Positions 34,172-41,856 of a stretch of DNA of 41,856 nucleotides are shown here, in pieces. The notes below the pieces were generated by a model. The model worked only from the letters and a program-made list of their open reading frames with translations, was not told the origin of the DNA and made no database searches. The position numbers and the translations under genes are program-made. Each line of letters begins with the position of its first letter. Position 1 is the first letter of the stretch. The DNA comes from Candidatus Omnitrophota bacterium (GTDB taxonomy: Bacteria; Omnitrophota; Gorgyraeia; 2-01-FULL-45-10), in contig JAFGRN010000014.1 in assembly GCA_016935115.1 (NCBI GenBank), forward strand, positions 1-41,856. Direction: 5' to 3'.

Positions 34172-35019
34172 ACAAAGTCTGGCTGAATAAGAAGATAATT
34201 GACGCTGAAAGCGCTTGCATACCGATATCGGACAGGGGTTTCATGTACGGTGACGGCGTGTTTGAGACAATGCGTTCTTATTCCGGAATGGTTTTTAAGA
34301 TAGACGCCCATCTTGACAGGTTGTTCAATTCCCTTAAAGTGGCGAAATTTTCCAGTCCTTACGCAAAAGATTATCTGAAGCGGGAAATATACAGGCTGCT
34401 TGACGCCAATCGCCTTAAAGAAGCGTATATCCGCCTAATGATAACCAGGGGCGAGGGGCGATTCGGGATGGAACATAAGGATAGATTTATTCCTAATACC
34501 GTGATAGTCGTAAAAGAGTTCCACAGCTACCCGGCGCGCGTGTACGCTAAGGGTATAACGGCCGGAGTGGTCGATATAAGGCAGAATGAGCTATCACCGG
34601 TTTCGGGGATCAAATCCTTGAACTTCATTAATTACATCCTGGCGAGGTTTGAGGCGAAAGAGAAAGGTTATGACGAGGCCATTCTCGCGAATTCCAGGGG
34701 GCATATTGCCGAGGCGACCACGAGCAATATATTCATGGTGAAGGGAATGGGGCTTATAACACCATCCCCCGATAGCGGTATCCTGCCCGGCATTACAAGG
34801 ATGGTCGTGATGCAGCTGGCCAGGCGCCGCGGGATATTCGTCAAAGAGATGGCCGTTACCAGGCGCGAGCTATATAATTCAGATGAGATATTTCTCACCA
34901 ATTCACTCTCCGAGGTCCTGCCGGTAGTTGCCGTTGACGGGAAGAGGATAGGCCGCGGCGTTCCCGGAGAAACAACCCGGCTCCTTCACAGCCTCTACCG
35001 CAAAGAAACCTCCCGATAG
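34168..35019 (+). CDS. pabC: Class IV aminotransferase, probable 4-amino-4-deoxychorismate lyase
   Basis: PISDRGFMYGDGVFETMRSYSG, IKSLNFINYILARFEAKEKGYDEAILANSRGHIAEATTSNIF; next to pabB. A branched-chain aminotransferase cannot be fully excluded. Confidence 0.75.
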   Translation: MNKVWLNKKIIDAESACIPISDRGFMYGDGVFETMRSYSGMVFKIDAHLDRLFNSLKVAKFSSPYAKDYLKREIYRLLDANRLKEAYIRLMITRGEGRFGMEHKDRFIPNTVIVVKEFHSYPARVYAKGITAGVVDIRQNELSPVSGIKSLNFINYILARFEAKEKGYDEAILANSRGHIAEATTSNIFMVKGMGLITPSPDSGILPGITRMVVMQLARRRGIFVKEMAVTRRELYNSDEIFLTNSLSEVLPVVAVDGKRIGRGVPGETTRLLHSLYRKETSR

Positions 35020-35031
35020 AGATATAATTTG

Positions 35032-35663
35032 TAGCAAAAATATCCCCTGTGCCCCCGCTCCAGTTAAGCCATAATCCAAAGTTATGTTCGCACCGGGTAT
35101 CTTCCGGCACAGGGGGTGAAGTATATTACAAAGCGACCACCTTCCCATAGTCAGCCCTTACAGCCCGGGTGCATCGCGGGGACGTGGAAATTCCCCTGCG
35201 AGGAATTTCCACTCGGAAAGGTCGCTCGCTCTCCCGCCAAATAGGCCGGATGTCAAGCAGAGTATTTTAATATGTATTTGGCGGGATCCATGCCACGCCC
35301 TACGACTTTCGACGCCCCGCTCAACACCCGGGCTGTAAGGGCACTAATGATAAGCTCCAGGTGAGTCGCTTTGTAACACTTTCCCTGTATGCCGGAAGAT
35401 ACCCGTTACTCTCTCCCTGAAGCAAAAATATCGTATGGGGTGTCCCCAAATGGACCGTCCCCTGTTGCGGGGTGGCAGAACTTTTGGCACCTTGCTGGAG
35501 CGAATCTCTAAAATTTCGATACCTATAGGCGCTACAGACTTTATCATCGAAATTTTAGCGACAGCGAACGAGGAAGCCTATTGACGAGTGAGCGGCGAGC
35601 GAAAGCAAGTGCCAAAAGTAAATGCCACCACTGAGGGGATGGGGGCCCGGGGGATATTTTTGC
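35032..35663. repeat. Composite structured intergenic repeat, element B
   Basis: TAGCAAAAATATCCCC (35032-35047) and GGGGATATTTTTGC (35650-35663) ends; about 80-bp imperfect palindromic arms 35095-35171 / 35325-35404; internal direct copy of AGCAAAAATATC at 35421; D-like cruciform at 35471-35629. Confidence 0.88.
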
Positions 35664-35674
35664 CCTGATAGCAT

Positions 35675-35704
35675 TTGACCTTAATAGCATATATATGATA
35701 CAAT
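35675..35704 (+). promoter_or_regulatory. Sigma70-like promoter before the Kdo/heptose cluster
   Basis: TTGACC - 18 nt - TACAAT, 27 nt before ATG 35732, which has an SD-like GAAAGGA. Confidence 0.65.
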
Positions 35705-35731
35705 AGCGCCCGAATTTCGAAAGGAAAAATT

Positions 35732-36679
35732 ATGCCTCATAAGCCAAGATCGAGGGCGGATCTGAGCAAGATAAGGACTATTCCGCTCAATGCCCGCAAG
35801 TGCAAGGTCTCCATAGGCGATTTTGCCCATTCTGCGAAGAAAGGCGAGAGTTTCAGGAAGTTCTATGATTCCCTTCCCAGGATACTGGCCGCCCAGAGCC
35901 TAAGAGCCGTTTCTGATGCGGTAGTCACCGCATACAGGAAGGGGAAGATGATCATTATAATGATGGGCGCGCACGTCATAAAATGCGGAATCTCGCCTCT
36001 TATTATCGATCTCATGAAGCGGGGCGTCCTGAAGGCCGTGGCATTAAACGGCGCCGGCGTAATTCACGATACCGAAATAGCGATGATCGGGCGCACAAGC
36101 GAGGATGTGGGCGAGGCTATTCTCGACGGGTCATTTGGCATGGCAAAAGAGACGGCGGGATTTATAAATCAGGCCATAAGCGCGGGGTTTAAGAAGGGAA
36201 TCGGCATAGGCGAATCCGTCGGAGGCGCTATCGTCAAAGCGAAGTTGCCTCACAGTAATATGAGCATATTGGCCAATGCTTATAAGCTTAATGTACCTGT
36301 GACCGCGCATGTCGCGATAGGCACCGACATAATACACCAGCATCCTTCGGCGAACGGCGCGGCGATAGGCGAGGGCTCTCTCCTCGACTTCAAGAACTTT
36401 ATCTACAGTGTTTCCAGGCTGGAGGCGGGAGTACTTATCAACCTGGGATCCGCCGTGATATTGCCGGAAGTGTTCCTGAAGGCTATTACGGTGGCGCGCA
36501 ACCTCGGCCATAAAGTCGATACGCTTACCACCGCAAATTTCGATATGATAAGCCAGTACAGGCCGCATCAAAATATACTGTCGAGGCCTACGTCTAAAGG
36601 CGGCAAGGGTATTAATATAATAGGTCACCACGAAATAATGATCCCGCTCCTGTACCGTTCGATAATAGAGAGAATATAA
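35732..36679 (+). CDS. Deoxyhypusine synthase-like protein of unknown function
   Basis: GAHVIKCGISPLIIDLMKRGVLKAVALNGAGVIHDTEIAMIGRTSEDVGEAILDGSFGMAKETA is reminiscent of bacterial DHS-like NAD-binding proteins. Confidence 0.55.
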   Translation: MPHKPRSRADLSKIRTIPLNARKCKVSIGDFAHSAKKGESFRKFYDSLPRILAAQSLRAVSDAVVTAYRKGKMIIIMMGAHVIKCGISPLIIDLMKRGVLKAVALNGAGVIHDTEIAMIGRTSEDVGEAILDGSFGMAKETAGFINQAISAGFKKGIGIGESVGGAIVKAKLPHSNMSILANAYKLNVPVTAHVAIGTDIIHQHPSANGAAIGEGSLLDFKNFIYSVSRLEAGVLINLGSAVILPEVFLKAITVARNLGHKVDTLTTANFDMISQYRPHQNILSRPTSKGGKGINIIGHHEIMIPLLYRSIIERI

Positions 36680-36680
36680 T

Positions 36681-37682
36681 ATGGCCGCCAGAGGCATTGC
36701 CGATTACAGGAAGGTGCTTTCGAACTTTAAGAAGTCGAAAGTGCTGGTCATAGGCGACCTGATGCTGGACGAGTTCATCTGGGGGGATGTGTCGAGGATC
36801 TCTCCCGAAGCCCCGGTACCCGTTGTCTGGGTGAAGAAGGAGAGTTTCATGCCGGGCGGGGCATCGAATGTCGCCAATAACCTGAGGTCTCTTGGAGCGG
36901 ATGTGCGCGTGGTGGGCGTCATAGGAGATGACGAGCATGGCGCCATCCTGAAGAGCGAATTGGAGCAGAAGGGCATAAACACCTTCGGGATCGTCACAGA
37001 TCCTTCGAGGCCTACAATACTGAAGACGCGTGTTGTGGCGCACCATCAGCAGGTGGTCAGGATCGATAAGGAGAGGAAAGACCGGTTGAGCGATGCCGTG
37101 ATAGCGAAGATGGTCGCCCATGTGAAGAATATTATCAGGGATGTCGATGCGGTCATAATCGAGGACTATGCTAAAAATGTCATAACTCCGGCGCTCCTTA
37201 AACAGGTCCTTCCGCTGGCCAGGCGCAATAATAAGATAATATCGGTCGATCCGAAAGAAGAGCATTTTAAGTATTACAGGAATATCAGCGTGATAACGCC
37301 CAATAACCATGAAGCCGAGCGCGCTGTCGGATTTGCCATCACCGATGATGCGGCTCTCAGGAAAGCAGGTGCCAGGCTGATCGAGAAGCTTAATTGCGGG
37401 ATCGCCCTTATTACATTGGGCGAACACGGCATGGCGGTATTCCGGAAGAATAAACCCATGAAACATATACCGACGGTGGCGCAGGATGTTTTCGATGTCT
37501 CGGGCGCCGGCGATACCGTGATAGCCAGCTATACACTATCTCTGGCGGCGGGGGCGGATCCTATCGTTGCGGCGCACATATCGAACTGCGCGGCCGGCAT
37601 AGTGGTGGGCAAAGTAGGGATAGCCGTGGTTTCGCCGGATGAACTGATGGCAAGGATCGAAGAAGAGGAGGTTTTTTCGTGA
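36681..37682 (+). CDS. rfaE1: D-glycero-beta-D-manno-heptose-7-phosphate kinase (RfaE/HldE domain I only)
   Basis: VLVIGDLMLDEFIWGDVSRISPEAPVPVVWV, MPGGASNVANNLRSLGADV, DVSGAGDTVIASYTLSLAAG. Confidence 0.9.
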   Translation: MAARGIADYRKVLSNFKKSKVLVIGDLMLDEFIWGDVSRISPEAPVPVVWVKKESFMPGGASNVANNLRSLGADVRVVGVIGDDEHGAILKSELEQKGINTFGIVTDPSRPTILKTRVVAHHQQVVRIDKERKDRLSDAVIAKMVAHVKNIIRDVDAVIIEDYAKNVITPALLKQVLPLARRNNKIISVDPKEEHFKYYRNISVITPNNHEAERAVGFAITDDAALRKAGARLIEKLNCGIALITLGEHGMAVFRKNKPMKHIPTVAQDVFDVSGAGDTVIASYTLSLAAGADPIVAAHISNCAAGIVVGKVGIAVVSPDELMARIEEEEVFS

Positions 37683-38437
37683 AGGCAATAGGAGTAATAC
37701 CGGCGCGCTGGGGCGCTACGAGGTTCGAGGGGAAAGTGCTTGCCAACCTGCTTGGCAAACCCGTCATCCAGCATGTCTGGGAGAACGCGAAGAAGGCAAA
37801 GACGCTCGACGACCTTCTCGTGGCGTGCGATGATGAGCGGATATTGAAAGTGGTCGAGGATTTCGGCGGCAAGGCGGTCTATACTTCGCCAAGCCAGCCT
37901 TCGGGTACCGACAGGCTGGCTGAAGTAGTCAATGCCATGGATATAGACATTGCCGTCAATATCCAGGGCGACGAACCGCTTATGAAATCGATAATGATAG
38001 ATAACCTCGTCATGGCGCTCCAGGAGGAGAAAGAGGCGCACATGGCGACCATCATAAAGAAGATAGACGACTACGACGAGCTTACCAATTCCAATGTCGT
38101 GAAAGTGGTCATCGACAAGAATGGTTACGCCATCTATTTCTCGCGTTACGCCATTCCTTATAACAGGACGGGTGAGACCGACCCGAAGAAGAGGCCCGTT
38201 TATTATAAGCATATCGGCCTCTACGCTTTTACAAAAGACTTTCTCTTCACTTTCAAAAAACTGCCGAATTCTTCACTCGAGAATGCGGAGAAGCTGGAAC
38301 AGCTGAGGGCCCTGGAGAACGGGTACAAGATCAAGGTCGTGGAAACAAAGTTTGATACCGTGGGAGTGGACAGGCCCGAAGACCTGAAGAAGGCCGAAGA
38401 CGCGCTCCTGAGAGAACGTGAAACACAGGCGCAATGA
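37679..38437 (+). CDS. kdsB: CMP-Kdo synthetase (3-deoxy-manno-octulosonate cytidylyltransferase)
   Basis: [58 protein letters not shown] start. Confidence 0.95.
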   Translation: MKAIGVIPARWGATRFEGKVLANLLGKPVIQHVWENAKKAKTLDDLLVACDDERILKVVEDFGGKAVYTSPSQPSGTDRLAEVVNAMDIDIAVNIQGDEPLMKSIMIDNLVMALQEEKEAHMATIIKKIDDYDELTNSNVVKVVIDKNGYAIYFSRYAIPYNRTGETDPKKRPVYYKHIGLYAFTKDFLFTFKKLPNSSLENAEKLEQLRALENGYKIKVVETKFDTVGVDRPEDLKKAEDALLRERETQAQ

Positions 38438-39258
38438 TCATGACGAAAGAGATAGGGATAGGAAATGTGAAGATCGGCGGGACGAATCCCATCGTCCTTA
38501 TTGCCGGGCCGTGTGTGATCGAGTCGGAGGCGAGCGCGTTGCGCCATGCCAAAGCCATAAAAGCCGTTGCCAGAAGGGCCGGAATACCGTTCATATTTAA
38601 ATCCAGCTATGATAAGGCTAACCGCACGTCAGTATCATCCTTCAGGGGGCCGGGAATAAAGAAAGGCCTTAAGATCCTCAGGAAGGTGAAGGAAGAGCTT
38701 GGCCTGCCGGTACTCTCCGACGTCCATTCCGCGGGAGAAGTGAAGGAAGCCGCCAGGGTCATTGATATAATACAGATACCCGCATTCCTGTGCCGCCAGA
38801 CCGATATCGTCCTGGCCGCCGCCGGGACGGGGAAAACGGTGAATATAAAGAAGGGCCAGTTTCTCGCTCCTTGGGATATGAGGCATATCGTGAAGAAGAT
38901 AGAGTCCGCCGGCAATAGGAAGATACTGCTTACCGAGAGGGGTGTGAGTTTTGGCTACAATACGCTGGTGAGCGACTTCAGGTCGCTTTTAATAATGAAG
39001 GAACTGGGATATCCGGTCGTCTACGATGCCACGCATTCCGTTCAGGCGCCCGGCGGGATGGGGGATAGGTCCGGCGGCGAGAGGAAGTATATACCGTACC
39101 TGGCCATGGCATCGGTTACGTGCGGAGCCGATGCGCTGTTTATGGAAGTGCATGAAGACCCGGACCGCGCGCCCAGCGACGGGCCTAATATGGTCAGGCT
39201 CGGGGATCTCGAGAAACTGCTTGTGAAGATCGCGAAGATAGAGAGGATAGTCCGATAA
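38434..39258 (+). CDS. kdsA: Kdo-8-phosphate synthase
   Basis: [53 protein letters not shown]. Confidence 0.95.
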   Translation: MIMTKEIGIGNVKIGGTNPIVLIAGPCVIESEASALRHAKAIKAVARRAGIPFIFKSSYDKANRTSVSSFRGPGIKKGLKILRKVKEELGLPVLSDVHSAGEVKEAARVIDIIQIPAFLCRQTDIVLAAAGTGKTVNIKKGQFLAPWDMRHIVKKIESAGNRKILLTERGVSFGYNTLVSDFRSLLIMKELGYPVVYDATHSVQAPGGMGDRSGGERKYIPYLAMASVTCGADALFMEVHEDPDRAPSDGPNMVRLGDLEKLLVKIAKIERIVR

Positions 39259-40217
39259 TGCCCAAAGCCATAGCCAGAAGAGTGCTTCAGATAGAACGCG
39301 ACGCGATATCCAGCCTTATACCCAGGATCGACGGCACTTTCGAAAAAGTCGTCAGCCTCATATACAGGACATCCGGCCGTGTCATCGTCACAGGCATGGG
39401 CAAGCCGGGATTTATCGCCCAGAAGATATCGGCTACGCTTTCATCCACAGGCACGCCATCGCTTTATCTCCATCCGGCAGAAGCCCTGCACGGAGACCTT
39501 GGGAGGGTCACTAAGGACGACCTGATCCTCGCGCTTTCGAACAGCGGGGAGACCGAGGAGATAATAAAGTTCCTGCCGATATTAAAGAAGATAGGAGCCA
39601 AACTCGTTTCGATGACGGGCAATTCCCGCTCCACCCTCGCGCGTTTTTCCGATTATGCCATGAATACTTCGGTGAAGAGGGAGGCATGCCCTCTGGGATT
39701 GGCGCCGACGACATCCACTACGGTTATGCTTGCCCTCGGAGATGCGCTGGCGGTTGCCCTTCTGGATAAAAAAGGGTTCAGGGAGAAGGATTTCGCATTC
39801 TATCATCCCGGCGGCATACTGGGCAAGAGGCTGCTTCTTACGGTAGGCGACATCATGAGGAAAGGGAATGATACGCCGGTAGTCAGAGAGACCGCGAAAG
39901 TCAAGCAGGTACTCCTGGCCATAACGAAGTGCCGCGCGGGAAGCGCGAGCGTCGTCGATTCCCGGGGCAGGCTTACGGGCATATTTACGGACGGCGACTT
40001 GAGAAGGCATCTTGAGACCAATCCGAGGCTCATTGAATGCGAAGTCAGGCACGTCATGACTAAGGGCCCGACCGTAATTACGAAAGATAGGCTGGCCGCG
40101 GAGGCTTTTGACATATTGAGATCGAAGAGGATAGACGAGCTTCCCGTGGTCGATGAAAAGAAACGGCCCGTGGGGCTCCTGGATGTACAGGACATACTGA
40201 AAGCGGGGCTTGTATGA
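39258..40217 (+). CDS. kdsD: D-arabinose-5-phosphate isomerase (SIS + CBS domains)
   Basis: RVIVTGMGKPGFIAQKISATLSSTGTPSLYLHPAEALHGDLG, LSNSGETEEII, two C-terminal CBS domains. Confidence 0.94.
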   Translation: MPKAIARRVLQIERDAISSLIPRIDGTFEKVVSLIYRTSGRVIVTGMGKPGFIAQKISATLSSTGTPSLYLHPAEALHGDLGRVTKDDLILALSNSGETEEIIKFLPILKKIGAKLVSMTGNSRSTLARFSDYAMNTSVKREACPLGLAPTTSTTVMLALGDALAVALLDKKGFREKDFAFYHPGGILGKRLLLTVGDIMRKGNDTPVVRETAKVKQVLLAITKCRAGSASVVDSRGRLTGIFTDGDLRRHLETNPRLIECEVRHVMTKGPTVITKDRLAAEAFDILRSKRIDELPVVDEKKRPVGLLDVQDILKAGLV

Positions 40218-40744
40218 TCGGTCAGGATATCCTGGACAGGGTAAGACGAATAAAGCTCCTGATCCTCGATATAGACGGCGTAATGACCGACGGACATATA
40301 ATATATTCCATCTACGGAGACGAGCTTAAGTTCTTCGATGTCCAGGACGGATTCGGCATAACTCTCCTCGCGCGCGCCGGGATAAAAAGCGTTATCATTA
40401 CGGCAAAGAAGTCGCGTATCGTGAAATTGAGGGCGCGTGACATGAAAGTCGCCGGTGTCTATCAGGGATATACTGATAAATTGAAAGCCTTTGAGCACGC
40501 CCTGAGAAAATTCAGGGTCAAGCCGGAAGAGGTATGTTTTATCGGTGATGACCTTATAGACATCCCCGTCTTAAAACGCGCGGGACTGGCCGTCGCGGTG
40601 CCCAATGCGGTTGATGAGGTTAGGGCGAGCGCTCATATAGTCACCTTGAGGGCCGGAGGACATGGCGGCGTGCGCGAACTGTGCGATCTTATCCTTAAAA
40701 CCCAGGAAAAGTGGGACCCAGTCACTGAAAAATATTTCAAATGA
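40214..40744 (+). CDS. kdsC: Kdo-8-phosphate phosphatase (HAD)
   Basis: LLILDIDGVMTDGHIIYS, VIITAKKSRIVKLRARDMKV, VCFIGDDLIDIPVLKRAGLAVAVPNA. Confidence 0.93.
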   Translation: MIGQDILDRVRRIKLLILDIDGVMTDGHIIYSIYGDELKFFDVQDGFGITLLARAGIKSVIITAKKSRIVKLRARDMKVAGVYQGYTDKLKAFEHALRKFRVKPEEVCFIGDDLIDIPVLKRAGLAVAVPNAVDEVRASAHIVTLRAGGHGGVRELCDLILKTQEKWDPVTEKYFK

Positions 40745-41670
40745 TCAGAAGAATCCTGCCGGTAGTCCTGCTTATAATAATGGTGTTTATTTCCACTGCC
40801 TTCGCCAGGGAGAGTACATACATAGAGCCGGAGGAGACATGGGATCCTCCATCGCCAGGCCCATTAAATGCCTGGAGCGCGCCTCTCCTCGAGGCAGGAA
40901 CGATGGTGGTCCAGCCGTTATTCTACTATAACCGCGCCCGTGGTATTTTCAATGAAACCGGTTCCTATAAATCATTTGTTGACGGTGAAAAATTCTACCA
41001 GAATATATGGGATCTGGTCCTGTACTATGGCGTTACCGACAAGCTCGAGATAGATTTTGAGGGGTTCTATTACCAGAACTATGCCCAGGCCGGCCCGGAT
41101 ATTAACTGGGATGAGGGCAGGATAGGGGACTCATATATCTATGCGCGCTATTGCCTGATGGAGGAGAAAGATAAGCACTGGATGCCGTGCGTAACGGCCA
41201 TGGCCCAGATGAAATTTCCTACGGGTTCTTACCAGAAATTCGATCCCGACAAGCTCGGTACCGATATGAGCGGGACCGGGTCCTATGATCAGGGTTACGG
41301 CGTGGTATTGACGAAGAGGATAAAGCCTTTCATCCTGCACGCGGATTTCGTATACAATATACCTGTACATGTCATGGTAGACGGGATCAAGACCAATTAC
41401 GCCGACTACATAAACCTCGATTTTGCCGTGGAATATATACTGCCTAAAGGCTTCAGCCTTCTCCTGGAGGCGAACTATTTGCAGCAGGGGGATATGAAGC
41501 TGGACGGCGACCTTGCGCCCGCTTCTGATACGGGATTCCTCCAGCTGGTCCCGGGTATCGGATGGTCCTGTAAGCATATCAGGACCCTCTTCTGTTACCA
41601 GAGGACTATTGCCGGTACCAATACGGACGTTTACGACTCTTTTGCCTGCACCGCCATCCTCGCATTCTGA
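40741..41670 (+). CDS. Outer-membrane beta-barrel protein (MetA/phenol-degradation-like transporter fold, tentative)
   Basis: Signal peptide MIRRILPVVLLIIMVFISTAFA, alternating amphipathic strands rich in aromatics, C-terminal Phe (ACTAILAF). Confidence 0.65.
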   Translation: MIRRILPVVLLIIMVFISTAFARESTYIEPEETWDPPSPGPLNAWSAPLLEAGTMVVQPLFYYNRARGIFNETGSYKSFVDGEKFYQNIWDLVLYYGVTDKLEIDFEGFYYQNYAQAGPDINWDEGRIGDSYIYARYCLMEEKDKHWMPCVTAMAQMKFPTGSYQKFDPDKLGTDMSGTGSYDQGYGVVLTKRIKPFILHADFVYNIPVHVMVDGIKTNYADYINLDFAVEYILPKGFSLLLEANYLQQGDMKLDGDLAPASDTGFLQLVPGIGWSCKHIRTLFCYQRTIAGTNTDVYDSFACTAILAF

Positions 41671-41679
41671 TCATTTCTC

Positions 41680-41760
41680 CGGCAAAAATATCCTCCGGGC
41701 CCTGCCGCTCCAGTTAAGCCATAATCCTCGTTATGTTCGCACTGAAAATATCTCCCCGCC
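41680..41760. repeat. Intergenic repeat, element C (copy probably truncated by the window end)
   Basis: GGCAAAAATATCC then CCGCTCCAGTTAAGCCATAATCC-tc-GTTATGTTCGCAC, nearly identical to 35055-35093 of element B; second motif-like GAAAATATCTCCCC at about 41744. Confidence 0.8.
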
Positions 41761-41856
41761 AAGGCGGGGCCGGTCTTTTGTTCAGGATAAAAAGGGGAAC
41801 CTGCTTAAACTCGGCCACTTGGAAGTGGCCTCATCCTCCTACGCTTTCTACACTTA

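Noticed and set aside
35032-35663. CRISPR array or autonomous insertion sequence
   Set aside because: Repeats are inverted and nested rather than regularly spaced direct repeats, and there is no transposase-sized ORF or cas gene

Overview
The 41.9 kb window reads like a chromosome segment of a Gram-negative, anaerobic, hydrogen-metabolising bacterium. The gene set resembles Omnitrophota and similar lineages, but taxonomy is only inferred. Every supported gene, including one tRNA-Gln(UUG), is on the + strand. Blocks in order: (1) 0-8.6 kb, a housekeeping block: transketolase C-terminal part, ispE, spoVG, tRNA-Gln, glmU, prs, rplY/ctc, pth, rpsF, ssb, rpsR, rplI, dnaB. (2) 8.6-13.6 kb, envelope genes: bamA, ompH/skp, lpxC, fabZ, lpxI. 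(3) 13.8-20.1 kb, hydrogenase maturation: a Kae1-only HypF, hypC, a secreted toroid-like protein, hypD, hypE, plus UPF0280 and NIL-ferredoxin. (4) 20.2-32.5 kb, a large operon for a group-4 [NiFe] hydrogenase with Mrp-antiporter-type subunits. It begins with sulfhydrogenase beta/gamma-like electron-input genes and ends with a HycI-type protease. (5) 32.8-35.0 kb, pabB and pabC. (6) 35.7-41.7 kb, a deoxyhypusine-synthase-like gene, rfaE1/hldE kinase, kdsB, kdsA, kdsD, kdsC and an outer-membrane barrel. The two most unusual signals are: (a) a family of dispersed, highly structured non-coding repeats in the intergenic regions at about 13.64, 32.48, 35.03 and 41.68 kb, with a related fragment after the tRNA, showing recurring GCAAAAATATC termini and compensatory stem differences; and (b) the composition of the hydrogenase locus. 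The latter combines NAD(P)H-type beta/gamma input, a CooF-like ferredoxin, two antiporter subunits (one lacking the expected TM5 Glu), a truncated HypF and an intercalated secreted protein. All calls come from reading motifs and gene order; no database search was run.
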